Shown here: piece after piece, positions 56,420 to 64,000 of the stretch
Position numbering within the stretch: position 1 is the stretch's first letter
Layout of the letters: each line of letters opens with the position of its first letter
NCBI RefSeq assembly: GCF_004342885.1
Contig: NZ_SMAB01000006.1
Location: 62,001-126,000 of the forward strand
Direction of reading: 5' to 3'
Origin: Tepidibacillus fermentans
GTDB taxonomy: Bacteria; Bacillota; Bacilli; Tepidibacillales; Tepidibacillaceae
Length of the DNA stretch: 64,000 nucleotides
Translations under genes and position numbers: made by a program
The notes under the pieces: generated by a model
Told to the model about the DNA's origin: nothing
Databases searched by the model: none
What the model saw: only the letters and a program-made list of their open reading frames with translations

Positions 56420-56764
56420 TTATTTTGTAAGTAAAGAAACAAAATCTTTAAATTTAAATAATTCTTTATCATGTTCAATGATTTTGGTTTCAATATATTT
56501 AAGGTCCGTTTTTGTAACCATATTCTCCATAATGGTATTGACTTTTTCAGAAAGTTCGAGAACAGCGAGTTTCACTGCGTTAAAATCATCTTTGGTAGCC
56601 ATCCCCTTAAGCTCATCTTTCGTGGCCATGGACTGTCTGATCGCTTCAAGCTCGCCTTTCGTGGCCATGGACTGTCTAATCGCTTCAAGTTCATCTTTCG
56701 TAGCCATGGATCGCTTAACCTCTTTTAGTTCAGTAAGAATTTGATTTAAGATCTCTTCATTCAT
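56420..56764 (-). CDS. Small protein with 13-residue MATK(D/G)ELEAIRQS repeats, coiled-coil
   Basis: 114 residues, ATG with GAGGTG eight bases upstream. Residues 20-45 are two exact-type copies of MATKxELEAIRQS (the second begins MATKGE), followed by shortened copies MATKDELKG and MATKDDF. The charge pattern predicts a continuous coiled coil, with a second helical part (LAVLELSEKVNTIMENM) and a C-terminal helix. No enzymatic motif. Similar Met-Ala-Thr-Lys repeats occur in annotated hypothetical proteins; function unknown. Repeats may change number by slippage. Confidence 0.7.
   Translation of the reverse strand: MNEEILNQILTELKEVKRSMATKDELEAIRQSMATKGELEAIRQSMATKDELKGMATKDDFNAVKLAVLELSEKVNTIMENMVTKTDLKYIETKIIEHDKELFKFKDFVSLLTK
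56588..56707 (-). repeat. 39-bp tandem repeat inside the coiled-coil gene
   Basis: Two complete 39-bp units and two shortened units, each starting ATG-GCC-ACG-AAA(-type) (GTGGCCATGGACTGTCT on plus). Nearly identical at DNA level, so recent duplication or slippage is likely. Confidence 0.75.
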
Positions 56765-56956
56765 TCAATAAACACCTCGTTTTTAGATATTTACGAACAT
56801 GATTTTCGTATTATCTAAAATGGATATACTTGTCCGATTCGTGTTTAAAACCATTAATTCTATTATACCCTCTAATATAATGAAAAGAAAGTATAATAAA
56901 CGAATGTATGTTCGTATAATTAATATTATATATTATAAAAAATTTTCTGTCAATAT

Positions 56957-56989
56957 AGAAAAATCCACCCCATGAAAGAAGAGTGGATC
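56957..56989 (-). terminator. Terminator of the FAD-dependent dehydrogenase gene
   Basis: ATCCAC/GTGGAT arms with a 15-base loop, followed on minus by TTTTTCT, 18 bases after the stop. Confidence 0.7.
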
Positions 56990-57006
56990 TGGAATGACTG
57001 AATTGA

Positions 57007-58563
57007 TTAAGTCTGTATTCGTTTAAGAATATCTCTTGCAACCACGACTCCACAAGCACTGGCCTGTGCAAGTCCTCTTGTAACACCAGCACCATCGCCA
57101 CCGACATAAAGCCCTTCAATTTCTGTTTCAAAGGTATTGCTTAGTTTTGGCCTTGCAGAATAAAATTTCGCTTCTACACCATAAAGCAGAGTATGTTCAC
57201 TCGCAAAACCAGGTGAAACTTTGTCCAATGCTTCAATCATTTCAATAATGCTTGTAATCGTTCGGTGAGGAAGGACTAGTGCAAGATCTCCTGGAACAGC
57301 AGTTTTTAAGGTTGGTTCAACGAATCCTTTCTGAATTCGTTTTTCAGTAGAACGGCGACCCTTACGCAAGTCACCATATCGTTGAACGATGACGTTTCCG
57401 TTACTAAGCATATTGGCTAAACGAGAAATATATTTGGCATATTGAATCGGTTCATTAAAAGGTTCAGTAAAATGATGAGAGACTAACAAAGCCAAATTCG
57501 TGTTAAATTGTTTTTCTTTATCTTCTTTAAAAGCGTGTCCATTCACTGTCATAACACCACTATGGTTCTCGATCACTACACGGCCTGAGGGATTTGCACA
57601 AAAGGTGCGAACAATATTATTGTAAGTTGGTGTATTATAGATCAGTTTCGCCTCATATAGATGTTCATTGATTTCTGCCATGACGGTATTTGGTACTTCA
57701 ACTCGTACACCGATATCCACTTGGTTATTGCTCAGATGTAGACCTTCTTTTGTTAAAATTTTTGCCAACCATTCACTTCCATCTCTTCCAGGGGCGATAA
57801 ATACATACTTCGCATAGATCTCTTCACCATTTTCTAATACGATTCCTTGAATCTTTTTATCTTTAACAATAATATCTTTTACTTTTGTTCGATGGCGAAT
57901 CTCTAATTTATCTTTTAAATATTCATAGATTCGAGTAAGGATTTTTAGGTTTTCTTCTGTTCCTAAATGGCGGACTTTCGCTTTTAGTAATTTCATGCCA
58001 ACAGAAGTTGCTCTTTGTTCAATCTGATGAATTTTCATTAATGAGTGCAATTCTTTCTTTTTCCTTTTTAATTCTTTTTTTATAGCTAGAGAAGGTTCTA
58101 AATCGATTTTCAGTTCTAACTCATCAATCTCATTTTTTAATTTTTTAATCGATTCGCTGATTTCAAGACTACCATGCGTTTCTTCAGTAGCTCCAAATCC
58201 GAGATTGATTTGATCCACATATTCAATTAGTTGCAATAATTCCGACGAAGGGATATATTCACCCATCCAGCCGCCAAAATCAGTGGTAATGTTAAACTTC
58301 CCATCGGAAAATGCGCCTGAACCGCCCCAACCACCCGTTAATGCACAAGTAGGGTAACAGCTTTGATATTCAAATTTTTTCGTCGTTGGGCATTCGGTAA
58401 GAATTCCTTTATGAATCGGGCAAGAACGATGGTAAATATCTTGACCTTTATCTAATAGAAGCACATTCAAGTTGGGATTTAGCTTTATTAATTCATAGCT
58501 GGCAAAAATTCCTGCAGGTCCAGCTCCTACGAGAATGACATCATAGTATTTTTGTCCGTTCAT
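57007..58563 (-). CDS. FAD-dependent dehydrogenase (COG2509-type, NAD(P)/FAD oxidoreductase)
   Basis: 518 residues. FAD motif DVILVGAGPAGIFASYELIK, followed by a Cys-rich insertion (HRSCPIHKGILTECPTTKK, YQSCYPTCALTGGWGG) typical of this family. It has a long helical region (about residues 140-190, charged) and the C-terminal FAD motif EIEGLYVGGDGAGVTRGLAQ. ATG 58563 with AAGGGTGA preferred over 58581. Physiological substrate unknown. Close neighbours are an FMN reductase and korAB, all minus strand. Confidence 0.85.
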   Translation of the reverse strand: MNGQKYYDVILVGAGPAGIFASYELIKLNPNLNVLLLDKGQDIYHRSCPIHKGILTECPTTKKFEYQSCYPTCALTGGWGGSGAFSDGKFNITTDFGGWMGEYIPSSELLQLIEYVDQINLGFGATEETHGSLEISESIKKLKNEIDELELKIDLEPSLAIKKELKRKKKELHSLMKIHQIEQRATSVGMKLLKAKVRHLGTEENLKILTRIYEYLKDKLEIRHRTKVKDIIVKDKKIQGIVLENGEEIYAKYVFIAPGRDGSEWLAKILTKEGLHLSNNQVDIGVRVEVPNTVMAEINEHLYEAKLIYNTPTYNNIVRTFCANPSGRVVIENHSGVMTVNGHAFKEDKEKQFNTNLALLVSHHFTEPFNEPIQYAKYISRLANMLSNGNVIVQRYGDLRKGRRSTEKRIQKGFVEPTLKTAVPGDLALVLPHRTITSIIEMIEALDKVSPGFASEHTLLYGVEAKFYSARPKLSNTFETEIEGLYVGGDGAGVTRGLAQASACGVVVARDILKRIQT

Positions 58564-58672
58564 AAAATCACCCTTAATCATTAGTTAGTCCTCTATAATA
58601 ATAACATAAATCGAATAAAATACAAACATTATTTCGTTATTATGGCTAAAATGTTCGTATTTAAGGTGATGT

Positions 58673-59230
58673 TTATTTCAATTCTCCTCTGATTCTTTTC
58701 CCAAGTTGAATCGCTTGAACAATCGCTTCTTCATCTTCTAATACTTCTAAAGGTTTTACTCCTCTACCGATAACATATCCAGAAAATTCTATTTCCATAA
58801 ATTGAGCAATCAGTTGGAACTGTTGGACAAGGGGAAGTGCAGTATATGGAGCAGACTGACCGCCTACGATTATTACATACATTTTCTTACCTTTCATTTT
58901 TTCTTTAAAGTCGTATTCGGTACTGCGCAGACTTTGGGTAAAACGATCGATCAGGTTTTTCATACGACCTGACATTCCATACCAGTAAAGGGGAGTCGAA
59001 AAAAGAAGGACTTGATGATTCATGATCTGAATCGCCAATTTTTCATAGTCATCATCAACTGGCCGAAAGCCGTGTTCTGTGTGCCGTTCATCGACAATTG
59101 GTTCAATATGAACATCCATTAAATGGATTTCATCTACATCTTTGGGATTCAGTTGTTGCAAAACTTTTTTGGTTAATGCTTCTGAATTCCCGTTTTTGCG
59201 GGAGCTTCCATAGATCGTAAGCAGTTTCAT
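58673..59230 (-). CDS. NADPH-dependent FMN reductase/flavodoxin-fold oxidoreductase
   Basis: 185 residues with the FMN-phosphate loop GSSRKNGNSEALTKK at the N-terminus and the STPLYWYGMSGRMKNLIDRF segment typical of the NADPH-dependent FMN reductase/WrbA-like group. ATG with AGGAGGG. Probably a quinone, azo, chromate or flavin reductase; substrate unknown. Confidence 0.85.
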   Translation of the reverse strand: MKLLTIYGSSRKNGNSEALTKKVLQQLNPKDVDEIHLMDVHIEPIVDERHTEHGFRPVDDDYEKLAIQIMNHQVLLFSTPLYWYGMSGRMKNLIDRFTQSLRSTEYDFKEKMKGKKMYVIIVGGQSAPYTALPLVQQFQLIAQFMEIEFSGYVIGRGVKPLEVLEDEEAIVQAIQLGKRIRGELK

Positions 59231-59299
59231 GCTTTGACCCTCCTGTTAGCTTAAATTAACTAATAATTTATGCAGAAATTCATGAATATATGATAAAAC

Positions 59300-59329
59300 A
59301 AAAAAGGTTGGGAAGAAAATCCCAACCTT
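59300..59329 (-). terminator. Terminator of korAB
   Basis: AAGGTTGGGA/TTCCCAACCTT arms, 5-base loop, then TTTTG on the minus strand. Confidence 0.9.
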
Positions 59330-59370
59330 ATACTATGGACTACAAAGTGGAAGTGGACAAAAGATATGAC

Positions 59371-60231
59371 TTATTGAAATTGTTTTTCTATTTCTTCTAA
59401 GACTGCTACGTCAAGATTGAGGTCTTGTTTAGCAATGGCAATTTCAGGATAATCTGGAGTTAACTCTTGGAATGTTGGACGATATTCTTTAAAAATAATT
59501 CCTGTTAACAAACCATTGGTTTCACGTACTTTTTGAATGGCTTGCATGCGGTCAGTTGGATCATAGTTTTCAAAGGAAGAAACATCCACTAAGTTTTCTT
59601 TGTAATAGTCATAAGTGTTTACCTTGTTAAAGGTTACGCATGGACTATAGACGTTTACAAGGGCAAACCCTTTATGTTGTAAAGCAGCTTTCATGATTTC
59701 ATTTAGGCCTTTAATATCACCAGAGAAACCTTGTGCTAAGAAAGTGATTCCATTAACTAGAGCAATTTCTAATGGATGAACAGGACTTTCTACACTACCT
59801 TTTGGTGAAGATTTGGTTTTGAATCCTTGAGCAGAGGTAGGACTGGTTTGTCCTTTGGTTAGTCCGTAAATGTTATTGTCCATTACAACATAAGTCATAT
59901 TCACATTTCGGCGTACTGCATGGACAAAATGGCCGACACCGATACCATATCCGTCTCCGTCTCCACCAGCGGCGACGATTTTCACATCTTTATTTCCTAA
60001 AGCAGCTCCCTGAGCAATAGGTAGGGCGCGCCCATGTAAGGTATGGAATCCATAAGCCCTTGTATATTCGGAGATCTTACCAGAACAACCAATCCCACTG
60101 ATGATTGCCATATTATGAGGTTCTAATCCAATATCGACAGCGGCTTTTTGTAGGCTAGCCATGACGCTAAAATGGCCACAACCTGGACACCAAGTAGGTT
60201 GATCCCCTTTAAAATCTTTTACTGTTGCCAT
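59371..60231 (-). CDS. korB: 2-Oxoacid:ferredoxin oxidoreductase subunit beta
   Basis: 286-residue TPP-binding subunit. Cys pair PTWCPGCGHFSVMAS, a third Cys at IGCSGKISEY, and the TPP motif GGDGDGYGIGVGHFVHA...MDNNIYGLTKGQ. Oxidatively decarboxylates 2-oxoglutarate (or other 2-oxoacids), passing electrons to ferredoxin. One base separates it from korA (60231/60233). In Bacillales this two-subunit enzyme is common. Confidence 0.93.
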   Translation of the reverse strand: MATVKDFKGDQPTWCPGCGHFSVMASLQKAAVDIGLEPHNMAIISGIGCSGKISEYTRAYGFHTLHGRALPIAQGAALGNKDVKIVAAGGDGDGYGIGVGHFVHAVRRNVNMTYVVMDNNIYGLTKGQTSPTSAQGFKTKSSPKGSVESPVHPLEIALVNGITFLAQGFSGDIKGLNEIMKAALQHKGFALVNVYSPCVTFNKVNTYDYYKENLVDVSSFENYDPTDRMQAIQKVRETNGLLTGIIFKEYRPTFQELTPDYPEIAIAKQDLNLDVAVLEEIEKQFQ

Positions 60232-60232
60232 A

Positions 60233-61978
60233 TTATCTTACCTCCTCTGCCAAAATATTATCGATTTGTTCCATTACTTCTCTTAATGTAAATGGATTTC
60301 CGTCGTATTTGGTAATGCTCTTTAATTCTTTTCCTGTATTTAATTCCATTTGCATGAGACGTTTTAATTGTCCGGTATAGTTATTTTCGATGACAATTAC
60401 TGTTTTTGCACCAAGAACATAATCTTTAAGCGATAGATCAAAAGGTGTTAAACGTTTAACATGAACATGGGTAACGTTGATTCCCCGTTTTTCTAAGGAT
60501 TTCTTCGCTTCTTGAATCACGCCATAGGTAGAACCAAAACCTACAAGCAATACATCGGCTTCTTTATTCCCTGTAGCTTCAAAACCCGGGTCTATTAGGG
60601 AAGCAAGTTTACCTAAACGTTTTTTCATCATATTTGTACGGTTGGTTGGATCTTCATCGATATGACCCGTTTGATTATGTTCATTGGAGTTAGCTGTATG
60701 GACTCCACCTTTTTGACCAGGAATCGTGCGACTAGAGATACCATCTTGCGTGAATTCATAACGTAAGAAATAACGTTCATCATTTTTAGCTGCTTCTTCA
60801 TCGAAAAGAAGCTTACCACGGTTGATGTTGATCTTTGAGAAGTCAAGTTTATTCACTGTTTGGTTAAAGAGAGATAAGTATAGGTCCATTGCAATAATAA
60901 CTGGACATTGATATTGCTCAGCATAGTTAAATGCTTGAGCTGTCATATAGAATGCTTCTTCAACCGTTGATGGCGCAAGAACAATCCGTGGAATTTCACC
61001 ATGTCCTGCATTAATCATAGTATTGACGTCGGCTTGCTCATATTTGGTTGGAAGTCCTGTTCCAGGGCCCCCGCGTTGAGTATTCATAATCACGAGTGGT
61101 GTTTCCGAAATCCCTGCTAATCCTAGTGCTTCTGTTTTTAACGAGAAACCAGGACCAGAGGTAGAGGTCATGGCACGAACACCAGAATAAGCAGCACCAA
61201 TCGCCATGGTGATTCCTGCAATCTCATCTTCAGCTTGAACAACAGTTCCACCTACTCGAGGTAATTCTTTTTTCAGCCATTCCATGACTTCTGATGCTGG
61301 AGTGATTGGATATGCGGAAAGGAAACGACAACCTGCTGCTAATGCACCAAAACCAACGGCCTCATTTCCAATCATAAGATTGCGTGGAACTTCTAGTTCC
61401 GGTTTTTCTAGTTGGATTGCAGCTAGTTTCCCTGCATTGAGATATTCTTTGGCTTTATCAAAGCCAGCACGAACCGCATTTTTGTTCATATTGACAATTT
61501 CTTCGCCTTTTTTCTTAAATTTATCTTCGATCAGAGAATCGAATAAATCTTCACTTAAGCCAAAAAGGGCGGAAGAAGCGCCTAATGCAACCATGTTCCG
61601 AACGATTTTCCCACCAATACTTTCAGCAATCTCGGTGAGAGGTAAGAAGAGAGTCGTAATTTTTCCATCGGACTCTAAGGATTCTTCTTTTCCATCGCGA
61701 AGAATAATCGAACCTTTACTCATCACCTCAAGGTTGTTATCTATTGTTTCTTGGTCTAGGGCCAATAGTACATCAGTATAATCGCCATGGTAATAAGTTG
61801 GTTCTGTACTTACATGGATTTGGTAATGGGTATAGCCCCCTTTAATTCGCGAGGCAAAATGCTTATTCGAGGAAATAAAATAACCTTTACGTGCCAATGC
61901 CAGAGCGAAGATTTGACCGGTACTGTCAATTCCTTCTCCTTGTTGGCCGCCAACTTTCCATACGACCTCGTTTCTCAT
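60233..61978 (-). CDS. korA: 2-Oxoacid:ferredoxin oxidoreductase subunit alpha (gamma-alpha fusion)
   Basis: 581 residues. Gamma-like domain at residues 1-190 (VGGQQGEGIDSTGQIFALAL), then the alpha domain beginning near GNEAVGFGALAAGCRFLSAYPITPASEVMEWL, with AEDEIAGITMAIGAAYSGVR and TSTSGPGFSLKTEALGLAGI, and the QRGGPGTGLPTKYEQADV motif. Fusion of gamma and alpha is the usual KorA layout in Firmicutes. ATG 61978 with AAGGAGAT upstream. Confidence 0.93.
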   Translation of the reverse strand: MRNEVVWKVGGQQGEGIDSTGQIFALALARKGYFISSNKHFASRIKGGYTHYQIHVSTEPTYYHGDYTDVLLALDQETIDNNLEVMSKGSIILRDGKEESLESDGKITTLFLPLTEIAESIGGKIVRNMVALGASSALFGLSEDLFDSLIEDKFKKKGEEIVNMNKNAVRAGFDKAKEYLNAGKLAAIQLEKPELEVPRNLMIGNEAVGFGALAAGCRFLSAYPITPASEVMEWLKKELPRVGGTVVQAEDEIAGITMAIGAAYSGVRAMTSTSGPGFSLKTEALGLAGISETPLVIMNTQRGGPGTGLPTKYEQADVNTMINAGHGEIPRIVLAPSTVEEAFYMTAQAFNYAEQYQCPVIIAMDLYLSLFNQTVNKLDFSKININRGKLLFDEEAAKNDERYFLRYEFTQDGISSRTIPGQKGGVHTANSNEHNQTGHIDEDPTNRTNMMKKRLGKLASLIDPGFEATGNKEADVLLVGFGSTYGVIQEAKKSLEKRGINVTHVHVKRLTPFDLSLKDYVLGAKTVIVIENNYTGQLKRLMQMELNTGKELKSITKYDGNPFTLREVMEQIDNILAEEVR

Positions 61979-62186
61979 GATTTCGATCTCCTTCCCGTGT
62001 ATAACAGTTTAATACTTTTTTAATGTACAAGAACATAGAAAGATGAGTGTAAACTATAGTATTACTAAAAAATAGAGTAAAACAGTTTTTTTATATTGAA
62101 TACTACAGCCTTTAACACTATTATAACGATGACAATCATGAAAATAAATATATTTCTTTTTCTAAAGTGTAAGAAGTTGCTGAAAT

Positions 62187-62291
62187 GGCTTGTATGTTCT
62201 AACGCTGCTTCTAATCTTATGGCTTTCCTTGAATAAACGGTCGGTGGGAAAGCTCGCTCGCTAAAGTCGCAGCTTGTAGAACATACAAACC
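62187..62291. repeat. Palindromic intergenic repeat, copy B (105 bp)
   Basis: Arms GGCTTGTATGTTCTA and TAGAACATACAAACC (one mismatch), inner pairs GCTGC/GCAGC and GCTTTCC/GGAAAGC, and unpaired centre GAATAAACGGTCGGT. Matches copy A at 40521-40624. Sits alone in the 450-base gap between korA and the MFS gene. I see no open frame, promoter or other feature there apart from AT-rich DNA. Confidence 0.85.
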
Positions 62292-62428
62292 TTTATTTAT
62301 TCGTACGAAAAGTTTTTCTTTTCTTTTGCAAGAAGAAAAAAAAGTGTAAAATAAAAGCTAAATTGTACTATTTTTATAGTGTAAAACCGATAAATAAGAA
62401 ATTTAGGATCAAATTAGAGGGTGAAAGA

Positions 62429-63631
62429 ATGAAGCGATTACCTATTTTGTTTTCGATACTCTTTCTTGTGATGTTGGGTTTTGGAATTATCATTCCAGTT
62501 ATGCCTTATTACGCTGAATCTTTGGGTGCCACAGAAGCCGTATTTGGATGGTTAATGGCCAGCTATTCGATCATGCAATTTATCTTTTCTCCGATATGGG
62601 GAAAAATATCGGATCGAATCGGCCGAAAACCTGTCTTATTGATTGGAATTAGTGGCTATATTGTCACTTTTACAATGTTTGCCTTTGCTAATCAATTATG
62701 GCTCTTATTTGTAGCTCGTATCTTGGCAGGTATTTTATCTTCCGCCACCTTACCTACAGCGATGGCTGTTATTGGAGATACTACGAGTGAAGAAGATCGT
62801 GGGAAAGGGATGGGGATTCTCGGAGCCGGAATGGGATTAGGTTTTATCTTTGGTCCTGCAATCGGTGGGATTTTAAGTAAATACTCTCTTTTTGGACTTC
62901 CGCAATTAGCGACACCGTTCTTATTTACGGCTAGTCTATCTGTGATTCCGTTCATTATCACCTGGTTTATGTTACCGGAATCTTTACCTAAGGAGACCGA
63001 AGAGCGAAAATCAGCGCAGAAGAAAATCAGCTTTGCTATTATGCAAGGGAATTTAACGATTGTTTACTTAGCCGCATTTATCGTTAGTTTTACTTTAGCT
63101 GGTTTAGAAGGAACCTTCGCTTATTTTGCCAAAGAACGTGCAGGATTGTCTTCGCGTGACCTTGGTTATGTATTTGCAATCATGGGGATTGCCAGTGCCT
63201 TTGTACAAGGTGGATTCATTGGTAAATTGATTAAAAAATATGGGGAACAAAAGATGATTAAATTAGGACTTTTGATTTCTTCTCTTGGCTTCCTATTGAT
63301 TATCTTTGCTCATCATTTTATTACGTTAGCTCTTTTCCTTGCAGTCTTTGGAATCGGGAATGGGATGATGCGACCTAGCATTTCTTCCCTCATTTCTAAG
63401 AGAACGAAATCAGGTCAGGGAAGCGCTATTGGGATCATGGATTCGATGGATAGCATGGGGCGGATTATTGGGCCGCCTTTAGCGGGGACTTTGTATCTTT
63501 ACTTTATGGACTCTCCTTATATTATCGGTGCAGTACTCACCTTTGCGTTTATGATTTTATTCCATTTATTCTATCATCCAGATAGCAATGCTAGACCGAG
63601 AATGGATCGGAACGAAATACCACAGAATTAA
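62429..63631 (+). CDS. MFS transporter, TetA/multidrug efflux-like
   Basis: 400 residues with 12 helices. Motif A GKISDRIGRKPVLLIG in loop 2-3 is canonical, and the antiporter motif C region is GAGMGLGFIFGPAIGGIL in helix 5, typical of drug:H+ antiporters. The C-terminal half has GMMRPSISSLISKRT. ATG 62429 with AGAGGGTGA is preferred to the far upstream 62363. Substrate unknown. Confidence 0.88.
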   Translation: MKRLPILFSILFLVMLGFGIIIPVMPYYAESLGATEAVFGWLMASYSIMQFIFSPIWGKISDRIGRKPVLLIGISGYIVTFTMFAFANQLWLLFVARILAGILSSATLPTAMAVIGDTTSEEDRGKGMGILGAGMGLGFIFGPAIGGILSKYSLFGLPQLATPFLFTASLSVIPFIITWFMLPESLPKETEERKSAQKKISFAIMQGNLTIVYLAAFIVSFTLAGLEGTFAYFAKERAGLSSRDLGYVFAIMGIASAFVQGGFIGKLIKKYGEQKMIKLGLLISSLGFLLIIFAHHFITLALFLAVFGIGNGMMRPSISSLISKRTKSGQGSAIGIMDSMDSMGRIIGPPLAGTLYLYFMDSPYIIGAVLTFAFMILFHLFYHPDSNARPRMDRNEIPQN

Positions 63632-63646
63632 ATAGCAATAGAAAAT

Positions 63647-63672
63647 CGGGAGGCGAAAGCTTCTCGTTTTTT
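63647..63672 (+). terminator. Terminator of the MFS gene
   Basis: CGGGAGGC-GAAA-GCTTCTCG, 8-bp stem (one G-U) with a stable GAAA loop, then TTTTTT. Confidence 0.88.
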
Positions 63673-63734
63673 ATATATCGTAGATTTTTCGTTTTGGTTA
63701 TAATAAATATAATAAGATTGAATAGAGGTGAATT

Positions 63735-64000
63735 ATGACAACAGTATTAGACACAATGAGAAATCATCGAAGCATTCGTTCGTTTCAAGAGAAACCCATA
63801 TCAAAGGAACAAATCGAACGAATTGTCTCCACGGCTCAAATGGCGTCAACGTCCAATTTTGTTCAGGCATACAGTATCATTCAAGTGACGGATCAGGAGA
63901 AAAGAAAACAGCTAGCACATTTTAGCGGAGATCAAATTTATGTTGAACAAGCGCCTGTTTTTTTCGTTTTTTGTGCGGATTTGTACCGAATCCAACAGGC
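63735..64000 (+). CDS. Oxygen-insensitive NAD(P)H nitroreductase (NfsA-like), N-terminal part
   Basis: Truncated by the window end; 88 residues visible. Begins with the FMN-binding pattern RNHRSIRSFQEKPISKEQ, then AQMASTSNFVQAYSII and FFVFCADL, as in NfsA/FRP-type flavoproteins. AGAGGTG lies seven bases before ATG. The overlapping longer frame at 63728 on the same strand is a shadow. Confidence 0.85.
   Translation, partial: MTTVLDTMRNHRSIRSFQEKPISKEQIERIVSTAQMASTSNFVQAYSIIQVTDQEKRKQLAHFSGDQIYVEQAPVFFVFCADLYRIQQ

Noticed and set aside
61284-61781. 165-codon open frame antisense to korA
   Set aside because: Shadow frame within a strongly conserved oxidoreductase gene; no motif or start site.
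63728-63925. 65-codon frame at the nitroreductase start
   Set aside because: Out of frame with the nitroreductase, which begins at 63735 with a proper ribosome site.

Overview
The window looks like chromosome of a low-GC, Gram-positive, spore-former-type bacterium (Bacillales). The evidence is AT-rich DNA, strong AGGAGG-type ribosome sites, frequent TTG/GTG starts, T-box leaders, a CcpA cre-like site, a GlpP antiterminator and a YneF homologue. Its metabolism looks anaerobic or facultative: 2-oxoacid:ferredoxin oxidoreductase, a tungsto/molybdo aldehyde ferredoxin oxidoreductase, the three-subunit anaerobic glycerol-3-phosphate dehydrogenase GlpABC, and archerase-type radical activase genes. 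An anaerobic, possibly thermophilic Bacillaceae relative (Tepidibacillus/Vulcanibacillus-like) is my guess; no rRNA is present to test it. I see no phage, insertion sequence, CRISPR array, tRNA or rRNA.

Layout. 1-9.1 kb: peroxiredoxin tail, a MurF-like ligase facing a CapA-like protein, a GNAT protein, modABC behind a Moco-type riboswitch, a Nudix protein, an aldo/keto reductase and small genes. 9.3-14 kb: a complete branched-chain amino acid ABC transporter. 14.1-15.2 kb: a preQ1-riboswitch-controlled queuosine pair. 15.3-20.6 kb: aldehyde ferredoxin oxidoreductase plus a MoaD-like protein, divergent from a three-gene activase cluster. 20.6-27 kb: an rRNA methylase, pta, nadBCA and an orphan small gene. 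27.3-32 kb: motAB, a TauE/DUF1634 pair, a ureohydrolase and ung. 32.4-39.8 kb: the glycerol regulon (glpP, glpFK, glpABC). 39.9-49 kb: a nicotinamidase-like gene and a leucine T-box operon ilvDBNC-leuAB. 49-54.5 kb: YitT-like protein, TctC, a TctA-TctB fusion and an MFS gene. 54.6-64 kb: proS with a proline T-box, a repeat protein, flavin oxidoreductases, korAB, an MFS gene and the start of a nitroreductase.

The main discovery is two genes that standard calling truncates because each has one in-frame UGA exactly where its family has a redox or metal-binding cysteine. One is a thioredoxin-fold protein (8232-8642, U-G-K-C active site). The other is a HesB/IscA-like protein (32036-32344, G-U-G). 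Each UGA is followed at SECIS spacing by a stable hairpin with G in the first two loop positions. I read both as selenoproteins; the Sec machinery (selABCD) is not in the window.

Second is an intergenic palindromic repeat of about 105 bp, present twice (40521-40624 and 62187-62291). Its arms recur as a short hairpin at 50874-50905, and it has a conserved unpaired centre, so it may be a small mobile or structured-RNA element. Third is the archerase-type cluster 17478-20553: two homologous cysteine-containing proteins plus an activase with an extra Cys-rich tail, with no recognisable dehydratase nearby.

Regulation is mostly by RNA: Moco and preQ1 riboswitches, two T-boxes (Leu CUC, Pro CCC) and two glp leaders that share a GGAGA-NN-CGGAGA motif ahead of terminators.
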